Below are positions 23,066 through 34,700 of a stretch of 64,000 nucleotides of DNA, in pieces. The stretch lies in the NCBI RefSeq assembly GCF_052857255.1, contig NC_135500.1, positions 50,680,272 through 50,744,271 on the forward strand, given 5' to 3'. Under the pieces are notes generated by a model, which had not been told where the DNA came from, ran no database searches, and was given only the letters and a program-made list of their open reading frames with translations. The position numbers were made by a program, and so were the translations under genes. This DNA is from Amblyomma americanum (lineage: Eukaryota > Arthropoda > Arachnida > Ixodida > Ixodidae). Position 1 is the stretch's first letter. Each line of letters starts with the position of its first letter.

Positions 23066-23082
23066 TGGTTGCCAGCGGTGGG
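23066..23082 (+). other. Gypsy B primer binding site
   Basis: Two bases after LTR1, tggttgccagcggtggg resembles the reverse complement of a tRNA-Leu 3' end, with a few mismatches. Confidence 0.5.
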
Positions 23083-23377
23083 ATCGCGACAACGGAGGCC
23101 AGCAGCGAAGATATGCGGTCAACTGTATGCTGAGCAGCACAACGATCATCCGGGAGCAGTGCAACGAGCCCTGTGTGATGACTGGTTGCCTGCTGCGGAA
23201 CGACTGCGTTGAATTCTCGGCTGCGAGGTTTGGTGAGTGCGGGACTTTCTTCTTCTGAGTTTTGCCAGGCTTTTGTTAGTGTCAGAAACAGAGCTGGTAA
23301 TTGTGTTGTCGTTGCTGCCGGGTTAGTTTGCGGCAAGACAGTAGTAGGCAGTAGAGAAAGCAGCATTCGGAGCAGCC

Positions 23378-24830
23378 ATGGATTTGAAGTCGTTGCGCAA
23401 ACCGAAATTGCTGGAGCTTGCAAGAGAGTTGGGTCTGGATGTCTCAGACAAACTCAGAAAACCAGAACTGCTAAGGGCTATTCTTGAGTTGGAGGCTGAG
23501 GATGACGAGCTGTCGGAATGCCTTGAGACCATTGAGGAGAGGGAGCAAAAAGAGAAAGACGAGCGCGAACGTAAAGAACAAAAAAAAGAAAGAGAAAGAA
23601 GAGCGCGACCGTCAACACGCTTTGGAAATGAAGCGTCTCGAGGTAGAGATGGCACGCGCTCGTAATGGGAGTCAGGCACACGGTGCAGGAGAACGAGTAT
23701 CGTTCAAAATGACTGACCTGATGCGGCCGTTTAAGCTTGGAGAGGACATTGGTTTGTTCCTGGTTAACTTTGAGCGAACGTGCGAGAAGCAGGGGTTCTC
23801 TCGGGAAACGTGGCCACAGCGCTTGCTTACTTCGTTACCCGGCGAGGCGGCCGACGTAGTCGCTCGCTTGAAGAGAGAGGAGGCAGAGGATTTCGACCAA
23901 GTGAAATCGAGTCTGCTAAAAAAGTACAGGCTGTCAGCGGAGGCGTTCCGGCGGAAGTTTCGGGAAAATGAAAAAGGCAGAAGTGAGTCATATACAGAGT
24001 TTGCCTACAGGCTTATGTCAAACATGCAGGAGTGGCTCAAAGAAGAGAAAGCGTTTGGTGACCACGAGAAAATTCTGCAGTGTTTCGGGCTAGAACAGTT
24101 TTATAGTCGGTTACCTGAGAACGTGCGGTACTGGGTCTTGGATAGGCCAGACGTTAGTACAGTGGCTAAAGCCGCCGAGCTAGCCGAGGAGTTTGTGACG
24201 CGTCGGGCTCGCGGAGCTAAGGACGGTCAAAAGGGTGAATTTGGCTCCAAGTCTGAGAGGCCGAAGTTCACACCCATGAGAGCAAGGGGGGACACACGTA
24301 GTGCGGATGCGAGTGAAAGCAGTCCGACCGAACGTAAGGAGACGGCGGCAGCCGAAGCCGAACGCAGAAAGCGGTTCGAGAGGAGGCAAGCGCGCGTGTG
24401 TTATACGTGCCAGAAGCCGGGTCACTTTTCGGCGCAGTGTCCAGAAACAAAAACAAAAGTCGTGTTTTCGTCATTATGCAGCACTGGCGAGAACATGAAG
24501 CTTCTCGAGCCTTACATGCGAGACTTCCTCGTGAACGGGAAAGAGTGCCGAGTGCTTCGTGATTCCGCAGCTACAATGGATGTAGTTCACGCCTCTTACG
24601 TAGAACCTGATATGTTCACGGGCGAGTGCGCATGGATCAAGCAAGCCTTGGAAGCTCATAGCGTGTGTCTGCCCGTAGCAAAAGTGCTTATTGAAGGACC
24701 TTTCGGAGCACTTGAGACGGAGGCCGTAGTGTCATCTATGCTGCCCCCCCCCCCCCCCCCCCCAGTACCCGTACCTATTTTCGAACAGGTCCGATCACCT
24801 CCTGCGCGAGAAGGGGCTTTTGTTTGGTGA
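23378..24830 (+). pseudogene. gag: Gypsy B gag and protease-like region, frameshifted
   Basis: ATG at 23378 opens MDLKSLRKPKLLELARELG and a charged coiled-coil stretch. The frame is lost at an A-run (23580-23588) and resumes in the frame encoding ERDRQHALEMKRLEVEMARA. That frame carries a SCAN-like capsid segment (LLTSLPGEAADVVARL, ILQCFGLEQFYSRLPENVRY, VAKAAELAEEF) and one CCHC knuckle CYTCQKPGHFSAQC. A protease-like tail follows, with VLRDSAATMDVV where DSG or DTG is usual. The frame is broken again by a C-run at about 24744-24763. SCAN-like capsids are known from Gmr1-like gypsy gag proteins. Both breaks sit in homopolymers and could be slippage or assembly errors. Confidence 0.85.
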
Positions 24831-26556
24831 GGCTAGCGTTCAGGCCTTAACCAGATCGAGAGTTCGGGAGCTCGCTGCAAAGATGGTAGTTGCGGGGCCG
24901 ACGTTGTCGAACAATGAAAAAGGGTCGGAGGCGCAGCAAGCTGATATTCCGAGCACGTCAGAACTGGATAAAATTGAGCCTGTAGCGTTGAAGGCACCAG
25001 GTACTGGAGAGGAAATGCCCGACACGGGAAAGTTAGAAGAGCTTCCGGTCGAGCTTCCGGGACTAGGCTCAGTGACGAACAGGGAAGACACTGATCAGGT
25101 CATTAGTGACTTAATCATTAAAGCACCGCTGTCGGCTGAGCAGAAAACCGAACTACACCAACTCTTACAAGAGTTTCAAGGTCAGTTCTCTGAGAGGCCT
25201 GGTAGGACTTCTGTCCTTACTCATGATATAGAACTTACCTCCCCAGAGCCAGTACGATCCAAGGCGTACCGGGTGTCACCCCCCCAGCGCGATATTATGG
25301 AGGCTGAGGTAAAGAAAATGCTACAGCTCGGTGTTATTGAGGCGGGTGAGAGTGATTATACCTCCCCTTTGATTTTAGTTGAGGTACCGGGCAAGGAACC
25401 TCGTCCTTGCGTCGACTACCGCAGGCTTAATTCCATCACTAAGGATCAAATTTATCCTATCCCTAACATTGAGGAGCGCCTTGAGAAAGTTAGTAGCGCT
25501 CAGTTTATTTCCACCCTAGATCTTGTCAGGGGTTATTGGCAGGTTCCACTTACAGAAGAGGCTAGTAGGTATGCGGCGTTCATTTCACCAATGGGAACAT
25601 TCCGTCCTAAAGTTTTGAGTTTTGGTTTGAAGAACGCGCCATACTGCTTTTCAAGCCTCATGGACAAAGTGTTGCGGGGACAGGAAGAATTCGCTTTACC
25701 GTATTTAGACGACGTAACGATATTCTCCGTATCCTGGTCTGAGCATATGGCACACTTGCGGGCAGTGCTAACCCGCCTGCGCGAAGCGGGCTTGACAGTC
25801 AAGGCTCCCAAGTGCCAATTAGCACAGGCCGAGGTTGTCTACCTCGGTCACGTGATTGGACAGGGTCGTCGCCGCCCCTCTGAAATAAAGGTGGCCGCTG
25901 TGCGAGACTTCCCGCAACCGCGCACGAAGACCGATATTCGGTCGTTCTTAGGTGTCGCCGGCTACTATCAGAGGTACATCCCCAGGTACTCCGATATCGC
26001 GGCTCCCCTGACGGATGCTCTAAGAAAAACAGAGCCCCAAACAGTCGTCTGGAGCGAGACAAAGGAAAGAGCTTTTAGCGCCTTAAAGAGCGCCCTAACA
26101 AGCCAGCCTGTGCTACGATCGCCAGACTACACAAAAGGGTTCGTTGTTCAGTGCGATGCTAGTGAGCGAGGCATGGGCGTTGTACTGTGCCAAAGGGACA
26201 ATGGAGAAGTGGAACACCCCGTCCTGTATGCTAGTCGTAAGCTGACCTGTCGTGAGCAGGCGTACAGCGCCACCGAGAAAGAGTGTGCGTGTCTCGTGTG
26301 GGCCGTTCAGAAATTGTCATGCTACCTAGCCGGCTCGAGGTTTATCATTGAGACGGATCACTGCCCTCTCCAATGGCTGCAGACCATCTCTCCCAAAAAT
26401 CGCCGCCTCCTGCGCTGGAGCCTCGCTTTGCAACAATATTCCATTGAGGTGCGTTACAAAAAGGGGAGTCTCAACGGTAACGCCGATGGCTTAAGTCGAA
26501 GCCCCCAACGTAGGAATCCGCCTCACAGTTGTTTGTTACTGATGTTTTCTTCCTGA
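24764..26556 (+). CDS. pol: Gypsy B pol: reverse transcriptase and RNase H only
   Basis: The frame is open from just after the C-run to the TGA at 26556. Reverse transcriptase shows GVIEAGESDYTSPLILV, RPCVDYRRLNSIT, LDLVRGYWQVPL and the YLDD active site at about 25698. RNase H begins FVVQCDASERGMGVVL and includes YSATEKECACLVWAV and ETDHCPLQWL, then ends at NADGLSR. In normal gypsy elements integrase follows NADGLSR. Here a stop comes 20 codons later and no H2C2 or DDE motif appears before LTR2. The element would need integrase from elsewhere. Confidence 0.9.
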
Positions 26557-26988
26557 GGCAGGATTTTTAACATATTGCTTTTGTTTAGTGTTTCAAAGTG
26601 ATTATGTGCTTTCTAGTGCAATTTTCCAATTTGTGGACGCGTTCTGAGTGCTGCTTGACTACTGTAAGGAACTAGGCAGTAGTATAAAAGGGGAAAGAGC
26701 CTGGCAGAGCTTAGTGTGGGTTGTCTCGTGCTTGCTGACTGAGCGGTTGCGTTTCGGCGTAGTTCTAACGCTTGCTGGGAACGAGCACAAAAATGGCAAC
26801 TCTCCCGAAGTCACTTTGCAGTGTCCTGTGTGATCCTGAACATGAGAACGAGGCCTTCTCTGTGCGCTGCGCTCAAGCAACGTCGAGAGACGACCGGTTT
26901 CGATTATGAGCATCATCGAGCGACATCCCTCTGGACAGCGGATGCAGTCCCCTGACCATCGGGATCTCCTTCTCCCGGCGGGGCGGTC
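26557..26988 (+). other. Gypsy B 3' internal region with internal TATA box
   Basis: Untranslated region up to LTR2. It contains gtataaaagg near 26681 and a 38-codon frame at 26793-26909 (MATLPKSLCSV...) that is interrupted in the second copy. The purine-rich cccggcggggcggtc directly before LTR2 is the polypurine tract. Confidence 0.6.
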
Positions 26989-27563
26989 TGTTACGTCTCG
27001 CCTACGACGCGCGGTATAGCCGGCGCGGATGCAACGGACGCCGCGGCTTCGTTCAAAGTGGCGGTCATTTTGGGCCCGTTCATCGCTGCCGCAACGCCTC
27101 CCGCCAAGCGCGTCCAGGCAGGTTTCAGTGCCACGTGTCGTCGTTCGTGCGTGTGTGTGTGTGTGCATGTTGGTGCCCACGCTTGTCAAAGCGCGGCAGC
27201 CGGGGAGAGGAGCTCCCCAACTGGGAGGCGAGGAGGTCTGACCGGCGCCGGCCCGGCGGACGCGCCCGTCACGTCTGGACATGTCCGCGCGTCGCCGTCT
27301 AGTGCGACTCATCCCGAGGCGTTCCTTCTTGCCCTCGACTCCGTGGGTATAAAAGCAGCTGCTCCGGACGCCAAGGGGGGACTTCGATTTCGTCCTTCGA
27401 GTAACGTGGTCGCCCTGACCGGCTGCTCTTTTGAGATGCCAGAATAAACAAGTTGTTCTGTTGCCAGTCGACTCATCCTTTGCCGGGACCTTCGGATGTT
27501 TCCAGCTTTGCCCCAGGCCGCCAGGCCAACGCTACCCTTGGGGCTTGCAACCCATTTGCAACA
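26989..27563 (+). repeat. Gypsy B LTR2 (middle)
   Basis: Begins tgttacgtctcg and ends catttgcaaca. It keeps the TATA box (near 27348) and aataaa, but has several differences that LTR1 and LTR3 do not share, for example tttgggcccgttcatcg and ctggacatgtccgcgcg. Confidence 0.93.
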
Positions 27564-28396
27564 GGGGACAGGACGAATTCGCTTTACCGTATTTAGACGA
27601 CGTAGCGATATTCTCCGCATCCTGGTCTGAGCATATGGCACACTTGCGGGCAGTGCTAACCCGCCTGCGCGAAGCGGGCTTGACAGTCAAGGCTCCCAAG
27701 TGCCAATTAGCACAGGCCGAGGTTGTCTACCTTGGTCACGTGATTGGACAGGGTCGTCGCCGCCCCTCTGAAATAAAGGTGGCCGCTGTGCGAGACTTCC
27801 CGCAACCGCGCACGAAGACCGATATTCGGTCGTTCTTAGGTGTCGCCGGCTACTATCAGAGGTACATCCCCAGGTACTCCGATATCACGGCTACCCTGAC
27901 GGATGCTCTAAGAAAAACAGAGCCCCAAACAGTTGTCTGGAGCGAGACAAAGGAAAGAGCTTTTAGCGCCCTAAAGAGCGCCCTAACAAGCCAGCCTGTG
28001 CTACGATCGCCAGACTACACAAAAGGGTTCGTTGTTCAGTGCGGTGCTAGTGAGCGAGGCATGGGCGTTGTACTGTGCCAACGGGAAAATGGAGAAGTGG
28101 AACACCCCGTCCTGTATGCTAGTCGTAAGCTGACCTGTCGTGAGCAGGCGTACAGCGCCACCGAGAAAGAGTGTGCGTGTCTCGTGTGGGCCGTTCAGAA
28201 ATTGTCATGCTACCTAGCCGGCTCGAGGTTTATCATTGAGACGGATCACTGCCCTCTCCAATGGCTGCAGACCATCTCTCCCAAAAATGGCCGCCTCCTG
28301 CGCTGGAGCCTCGCTTTGCAACAATATTCCTTTGAGGTGCGTTACAAAAAGGGGAGTCTCAACGGTAACGCCGATGGCTTAAGTCGAGGCCCCTAA
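27564..28396 (+). pseudogene. Partial second pol copy (RT end plus RNase H)
   Basis: Directly after LTR2 the sequence joins ggggacaggacgaattc, which corresponds to 25677 in the first copy, so gag, protease and most of RT are absent. YLDD, the FLGVAGYYQRYIPRYSD block and RNase H follow, with a few substitutions; the first RNase H aspartate CDAS reads CGAS. It ends at LSRGP with a stop. The open frame at 27431 that spans the LTR is an artefact of the junction. Confidence 0.88.
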
Positions 28397-28876
28397 CGTG
28401 GGAATCCGCCTCAAAGTTGTTTGTTACTGATGTTTTCTTCCTGAGGCAGGATTTTTAACATATTGCTTTTGTTTAGTGTTTCAAAGTGATGATGTGCTTT
28501 CTAGTGCAATTTTCCAATTTGTGGACGCGTTCTGAGTGCTGCTTGACTACTGTAAGGAACTAGGCAGTAGTATAAAAGAGGAAAGAGCCTGGCAGAGCTT
28601 AGTGAGGGTTGTCTCGTGCTTGCTGACTGAGCGGTTGCGTTTCGGCGTGGTTCTAACGCTTGCTGGGAACGAGAACAAAAATGGCAACTCTCCCGAAGTC
28701 ACTTTGCAGTGTCCTGTGTGAACCTGAACCTGAGAACGAGGCCTTCTCTGTGCGCTGAGCTCAAGCAACGTCGAGGAACGACCGGTTTCGATTACGAGCA
28801 TCATCGAGCGACATCCCTCCGGACAGCGGATGCAGTCCCCCGACCATCGGGATCTCCTTCTCCCGGCGGGGCGGTC
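28397..28876 (+). other. Second copy of gypsy B 3' internal region
   Basis: Repeats 26557-26988 at high identity, including gtataaaag near 28569 and the purine tract before LTR3. The small frame starting at 28681 meets a premature stop. Confidence 0.75.
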
Positions 28877-29452
28877 TGTTACGTTTCGCCTACGACGCGC
28901 GGTATAGCCGGCGCGGATGCAACGGACGCCGGGGCTTAGTTCAAAGTGGCGGTCATTTTTGACCCGTTCGTCGCTGCCGCAACGCCTCCCGCCAAGCGCG
29001 TCCAGGCAGGTTTCAATGCCACGTGTCGTCGTGTGTGCGTGTGTGTGTGTGTGCATGTTGGTGCCCACGCTTGTCAAAGCGCGGCAGCCGGGGAGAGGAG
29101 CTCCCCAACTGGGAGGCGAGGAGCTCTGACCGGCGCCGGCCCGGCGGACGCGTCACTTCACGTCTCAACATGTCCGTGCGTCGCCGTCTCGTGCGACTCA
29201 TCCCGAGCCGTTCCTTCTTGCCCTCGACTCCGAGGGTATAAAAGCAGCTGCCCCGGACGCCAAAGAGAGACTTCGATTTCTTCCGTCGAGTAACGTGGTC
29301 GCCCTGACCGGCTGCTCTTTTGCGATGCCAGAATAAACAAGTTGTTCTGTTGCCAGTCGACTCATCCTTTGCCAGGACCTTCGGATGTTTCCAACTGTGC
29401 CCCAGGCCGCCAGGCCAACGCTACCCTCGGGGCTTGCAACCCATTTGCAACA
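28877..29452 (+). repeat. Gypsy B LTR3
   Basis: Begins tgttacgtttcg and ends catttgcaaca, with TATA near 29236 and aataaa. It is followed by the right copy of the catg duplication. Confidence 0.93.
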
Positions 29453-29456
29453 CATG

Positions 29457-32139
29457 CTATGATACTTAGCTAGAATCTGAGCTGCCAAGAGGTGGCCAAG
29501 GTAGCTGACCAAACACTGGAGTGTGTGCAGTACATTACAAACAGTGGCATGTTACTCGCTCCTCAACCTGGTATGGAAAGCGCACACGTCAATACTATGT
29601 ACCTACCTCATTCAATAGTTTTCCACCTAGTGTATTTCGCATGAATACTAAATAGACCCTGAAAAAAATTTTGCAGCCTGTCTCTGCCTTGCTTCCTGCC
29701 CTTTATTTCATCTGATGTCATTTTCTTAATTTCAAATTACGGTCATCCCTCTTGATGGCGTAACAGTTGTGTGTATATTCGTCTCTCTTTGTTGCTGACT
29801 TTTTTTTTCAAAATTCATTAAGTCTTTATTTTCCTTTGCTTTACATTTCTCACTGTCTGCCAGGCACTGCCACTCACGCCGTTTGAGGCTTTAGTAGGCA
29901 TGATTTATGCTGTATGAAAACTGACATGAAAGTGGCGCCCACCCGAAATCAGCTCACAAGACTAGCCAATCACAGCAGCATTTGCGAAGGAAGTTTTTTT
30001 AGCATGGTTTCAGCAAAGAAGCTGCTAATGCTCGCTTCATCTGAGCTATAGCTCGGTGAAATAGTTAAGCGAAAACTTGGTGGGCATAATGGAGCAAGGA
30101 AGGTCATTTAGGCTATTTATTAACTATTATGGTTGTGGGAAACTAAACTCACTTCTTGCCAAATTTTTGCAACACTCACAGCATCCCTTAGAAATACAAT
30201 ATATTACCAGAAGATTTTTCATTAGTACTGTAATCATACTTCATGCTGCTGAGTCTTAAAAACGGGGAGTTAGTATAATTACACTTCAATGCCGTGAGGC
30301 GAATGAACAAGGTGACGAGTGACAGGCGATTGTGTCGCGGGGCACACCACCAAAGAACATTAGTTCATGCTTAAGAGTTTGGCAAGTGTGTCTGGTATAC
30401 TGCAACCCCTCCAGTGCAGCAAGCAATAATTAGAATGCTTTCAAGAGTATGCCAGACACCTGGAAATTGGACTTGGAAGGATAGCTGCATTGCAGTATCC
30501 TGTGGGTACACACCTCAATTCGCGGACGCTCTCTGAAAAACAAAGGTCGATTGACGCAGGAAAGTTCAGGCTCTGAGAATAGCAAGGGGAATGCGTCACT
30601 GTCCGCTCGCCTTCACTTCTATCAAAACAGTTCGCAAATTCACGGTCACATGCAGGAGTTAACCTTTTCTACGCGACAGTTTGTTTCCCCACGCACAAAT
30701 ATTGTTGCAAGGTACCACACCACTATATTTGTCGCATAATGTACAGTCGTCAGCACACCTATTTAACAGCCGAAATATTTTGTGAATCAGAACTATGCGA
30801 TCGTAATGTGAAGCGAGTATTTGTGCTTGCGAGGTGGTGGACGATCGAACTGCGATCACACGCACCTGTGCAAAACAAGCAAATAAACAGCGAGAACTAT
30901 CGCAAAAGGCGCCATTGCAGGCAACACAAATGATATCAACCGTGGTCTAGTCGAAACAAGTGCTTGCATCGCTCTAGGGACCGAACGAAACATCCCATGA
31001 AGAACCGCTGTCCTTCCAGCCCATATAAAAATGGCCGCACGCCCTTCCCTCTGCCATACCACCTCTCCGTCGTCTGCTATTGGCCCGAGCGCTGCAACGC
31101 AAAATCATCCTGGCGAGTCTGGCTCTCCGCTGGCAGCCCGAAACCGCACACCCAGAGAAAAACGAACGCGTTGTGGGCAGCCACCGGAAGTGCATGGAGC
31201 AGCCCGAGAAAATCGAGCGCCTGGCTCCGCGCGCTGGCAACCCGCAGGCAGCCCGCGGACAGCCGGAGGCGGATAATCGGAGAGGCCCAATGTGGTATAC
31301 CTTTCCTGCCGTGCATTTCTTGCTTACATTACCTCTTGACGAGGAGACTGGCTTGGTGAAGATTAGCAGATAATTCGAAACTGCAGGAGATAAGGCATGC
31401 GAAGCGCTCACATTTCTAAAGAAGTTTGGCCTGGATATAGAGGTATAATAATTCAAGCACCTGCGTATGTCGGTTAAGAGATGGCTATTGCATATATTCT
31501 ATCAGACGCCACGCAGCTACCATGGCTGCGACCAGTCAGCGCGTCCCCCGGCGGGTCAGGAAGCTCGCCTCAATGGAGTTCTAGCGCTCATCGGGTCCCT
31601 ACCGGGGACTTCCCGCGCGCGTCAGCGGTGGACCGGCGAAGCAGCGCCGACTATCGAACGTGCGAAGAGTGACAAGAAGAGAGGGAAGAAGCAAAGAAAC
31701 GTAAGTTGAAATTATGACTACTGATGAGTCAGCTTCTGCGAAATGCGTTAAAAAAATCGAGTCGGGATATTCGCAAAGCAGCGTCATTTATCATCCCACG
31801 CGTTCCGCAACTTTACTGAGACCTCCTTTAACGTTGCATCCCAATAGCCACTGAAATTAGCAGCTATTAAGAGCGACTTTCTGAGCTTGATTTCTTGGCG
31901 AACGAAGCAAGACGGGCAGGGTTGCTGGCAAATGGATTCCTACAATTTTTTTGTATCATGTTGGTGCATATTTCTGGTAGCACGGCTAAACATACCATGT
32001 GCGAATTTTCTGCTGAATGTGGCAATTTTGCTCTTTCGCCACGATGTCCTCTGATTATTTGCATTTATGACAGCTTCTGCTCGGTATCATTATCGCTGCT
32101 TGTCGTCGCGTATATAACATGTAGGAGGCCCCACCCCTT
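29457..32139. other. 2.7 kb without recognised gene
   Basis: No domain-bearing frame. Overlapping frames on both strands at 30964-31456 reflect a GC-richer patch following ccatataaaaatggccgc (about 31019). It looks promoter-like but has no convincing coding exon. Confidence 0.4.
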
Positions 32140-32144
32140 ACATC

Positions 32145-32480
32145 TGCCATCCGAGACGTCATCATCATCAGCGTTACTACGCCCACTGCACGGCAAAGGC
32201 CTCGCTCATGTCTTTCCAGCTAACCCTGTCCTTTGCCGGCTGCGGTCACAGTATCCCGCAATCTCATCCGCCCACCTAACTTTCTGCTGCCCTCGCCCCC
32301 CGGAATTAACTTCGTTACCCTTAAGGACCAGCAGTTATCTTGCCTTCGCATTACATGCCCTGCCCAAGCTCATTTGTTTTTTTCTAATTTCGACTAGGAC
32401 GTTATTAACCCGCGTTTGTTCCCTCACGCACTCTGCCCGCAGAGGGCAGTTGAATCCATGGAGAAAAGAGGTTGTCTCTC
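32145..32480 (-). repeat. LINE 3' end fragment
   Basis: The plus strand reads catcatcatcagcg, then acgcccactgcacggcaaag and ctaaccctgtcctttgcc. This is the antisense of a repeated LINE terminus I associate with tick genomes, ending in an atc repeat. The remains of a C-terminal coding region are heavily mutated. Confidence 0.55.
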
Positions 32481-32568
32481 CTGCACCACTCCGGGTACCG
32501 CGCGTCAATTCTACCATCTACAGATTATAGTTGGAGCCTATATAGAGGCAGTATAAATAAGAAAAAGA

Positions 32569-32806
32569 TGGTTTGGTTTAAGCGGGTTTAACGTCCTAAA
32601 GCGACTCATGCTATGAGGGACGCCGTACTGAAGGGCTTCGGAAATTTCGACCACCTGCGGTTCTTTAGCGTGCACTTACATCGCACAGTACACGGGCCTC
32701 TAGAATTTCGCCTCCATCAAAATTCGACCGACGAGGCCGGAATCGAACCCGCGTCTTTCGGGTCAGCAGCCGAGCGCCATAACCACTGAGCCACCGCGGC
32801 GGCAAA
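32569..32806 (-). mobile_element. tRNA-headed SINE with 14-bp target duplication
   Basis: Inverted copy of the SINE at 10573. The head at the right end reads ccactgagccaccgcggcgg (reverse of the gtggctcagtgg motif), and the tail at the left end is tggtttggttt. The flanking duplication aaataagaaaaaga is at 32555-32568 and 32807-32820. Confidence 0.92.
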
Positions 32807-32820
32807 AAATAAGAAAAAGA

Positions 32821-34280
32821 GCCTCTTTCGCGGCACTTATATGTATCGCGGTTTAATCCCATGTAATCGTGATATAAGAAATACGACTCGAGAGCAGGCA
32901 TTTGGGATTTTGACCATTCGAAGGCGGAGATAAAAACATTTAAAAAAAACAACTAAAGCGATCCAGAGCCGGGGAGTGGGGCCGGGGAGACTCCCCTAAT
33001 CTCCCCTGGGACGTAATGAATAAAGATGGGACTTGCGGGTTGGGACATTGTCATGCTAAGGTTATGGGAGTTTGGGCGGTACTAGGTGCAGTGGCATTTT
33101 TAAACTGATCCTGATATAGTCGAGTTCCTTATCAGGCCTCCGTAGAAAGCGAGCACTTGCTCTTAGCCGGATGCGCTGGCCTCGACTTCCAAACGGACTT
33201 TCATCTCCCCTGAGCGCTTGCCGGGTTTCAGACCATCCGACACAGCAATCCCTAACAGGGGCGACGACCCGGGGTCCCCTCCCCAAGCCAAGTTCCACCA
33301 CCGCGACCCGCAAGTACTGAAAGGCAGAGCTTTCACTCCATCCGAATAGTGAGTGCTTTGGCTTGCTTTCACGGTCTTCATTTCCGATATGGTATGTGAA
33401 ACGGCCACCTCTATATTCCGACAGCTTATGCGCATGCGCATTTCAGGCATCCCGCTCTTACAGATAGAGGTGCATGTACACCAGGCTCTTGTGTGGTGTC
33501 CTGCGTCTTCCTCGTGTTTAACGACCACAAAAACTTTACTTCGGCTTCATTTCGACCAAGAAGCCCAAGTTGCTCGCAAGGCACTCTGCTTAATCCAACA
33601 GCTGTGCCGATTCTGAAGGCACGAGATTGCAGTAAATTGAGCACACCCCTTCTCTTCGTTGAAATATAGCATGCTATGCAGTGCACGTTTTACGGCGAAG
33701 GCCTTTCCTGGCTCACGAGTGTGTGCAAGACCTGTCCGCAGGAAGTGTGTTCAAGAAGTGCCTGCTCCACTTGTAAATGAAACAAAATGGAAAAGATAAG
33801 AAAAGCAAATAAATTAATAAACGAAAAATAAAAATGAATGAAAGCAAAGTAAAAAGAAAACTTAAAGTGGGAAAAAAGAAAGTTAAAATAAACTAGAAAT
33901 AAATGAAATAATATAAAAATATATCAAACTATAAAAAAATCGAGAAATGAAAAATGTAAAAAAGAGGACAGGGAAAAGTTTTCGCACTTTTGCTCATAAG
34001 CAGACTTAAGTGCAAATGAATTTAATACGTGTATTAAGAATAAATTAATTGCTCTTCGCTCTTTTGAAATATATATTTATGCACGATTAAAGGTACATTA
34101 TACTTATACACAGAGAGACAGTATCAGCCATCTCAACAGGGAAGAGAAGGCTCGCCTGTAACGGTTTAGGTGCATTATTAATTGGTGCGAAAAATGCAGA
34201 GAAAGGCACACAGAATTCCTCAACAGTGCCAGATAAACTTATTCTAACGAGGTGGAACAACCACTAGCCGCAGGCGAATT
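32821..34280. other. No recognised gene; A-rich tract
   Basis: 33778-33965 is a low-complexity A-rich stretch of aaat/gaaa repeats. Other small frames carry no recognisable motif. Confidence 0.45.
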
Positions 34281-34387
34281 ATGTGGACCTTGTCTATGAA
34301 GGTGCGCTGCCTGTCAAAAACGCATCCTGGCTGATTTTTCCTAGCGAAAGGGACGGGGTGCAACGTTTGTCGGGGAGGGATTCCAGG

Positions 34388-34396
34388 TATATAAAG
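34388..34396 (+). promoter_or_regulatory. TATA box upstream of the mariner-like relic
   Basis: TATATAAAG is followed after about 90 bases by the ATG at 34484. The spacing fits a core promoter. Confidence 0.45.
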
Positions 34397-34483
34397 CGGC
34401 CCGGCTCAGTGGGCTCTGAAACTTTGCAGAGAGTGCATCGTGCCTGGAGTGAACAGCTGTTTTGTTTGGTCGTCAGCAATCAC

Positions 34484-34700
34484 GATGCAGCGCACAACTG
34501 AACAGCAGTATGCGATCAAGCTTTGCCTGAAGGTTAAAAAATTGTATGCTTGAACTCCGTGAAGTCTTCTCCGTGGGAGGATGCCATGGCAAAATACGAG
34601 TTTAAAAGGAGGACATTGAGAGAGAGCAACGCTTAGAGCGTCCGTCAACACATGGAAATGAGCACATTGCGGCAAAAGCAAATTAACCTTTGTTCAACAG
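34484..34700 (+). pseudogene. Mariner-type HTH (SETMAR/GVQW3-like) relic
   Basis: From ATG 34484 the frame reads MQRTTEQQYAIKLCLKVKK, like the EQRYAIKFCVKLGK start of mariner-type helix-turn-helix domains, then stops. A second frame near 34627 gives ERPSTHGNEHIAAKAN, like the GRPSTS..N.. linker of the same domain family. Frames are broken and no DDD catalytic domain follows. Confidence 0.5.

Larger units (their letters stand above)
22490..29452 (+). mobile_element. Gypsy B: three-LTR, integrase-less Ty3/gypsy element
   Basis: Order: LTR1 (22490-23063), a first internal region with gag, protease-like, RT and RNase H (23064-26988), LTR2 (26989-27563), a partial internal region starting inside RT (27564-28876), and LTR3 (28877-29452). 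The outermost LTRs are flanked by catg at 22486-22489 and 29453-29456, so the whole array looks like one integration. Neither internal region contains integrase. LTR1 and LTR3 resemble each other more than either resembles LTR2. Confidence 0.9.

Noticed and set aside
27431..27563. Apparent start of a 321-codon protein in LTR2
   Set aside because: The first 45 codons are LTR sequence joined by chance to the truncated pol frame.
30964..31456. Several overlapping frames on both strands suggesting a gene
   Set aside because: Six frames are open by GC composition. None has a domain, and splice and start signals are unconvincing.
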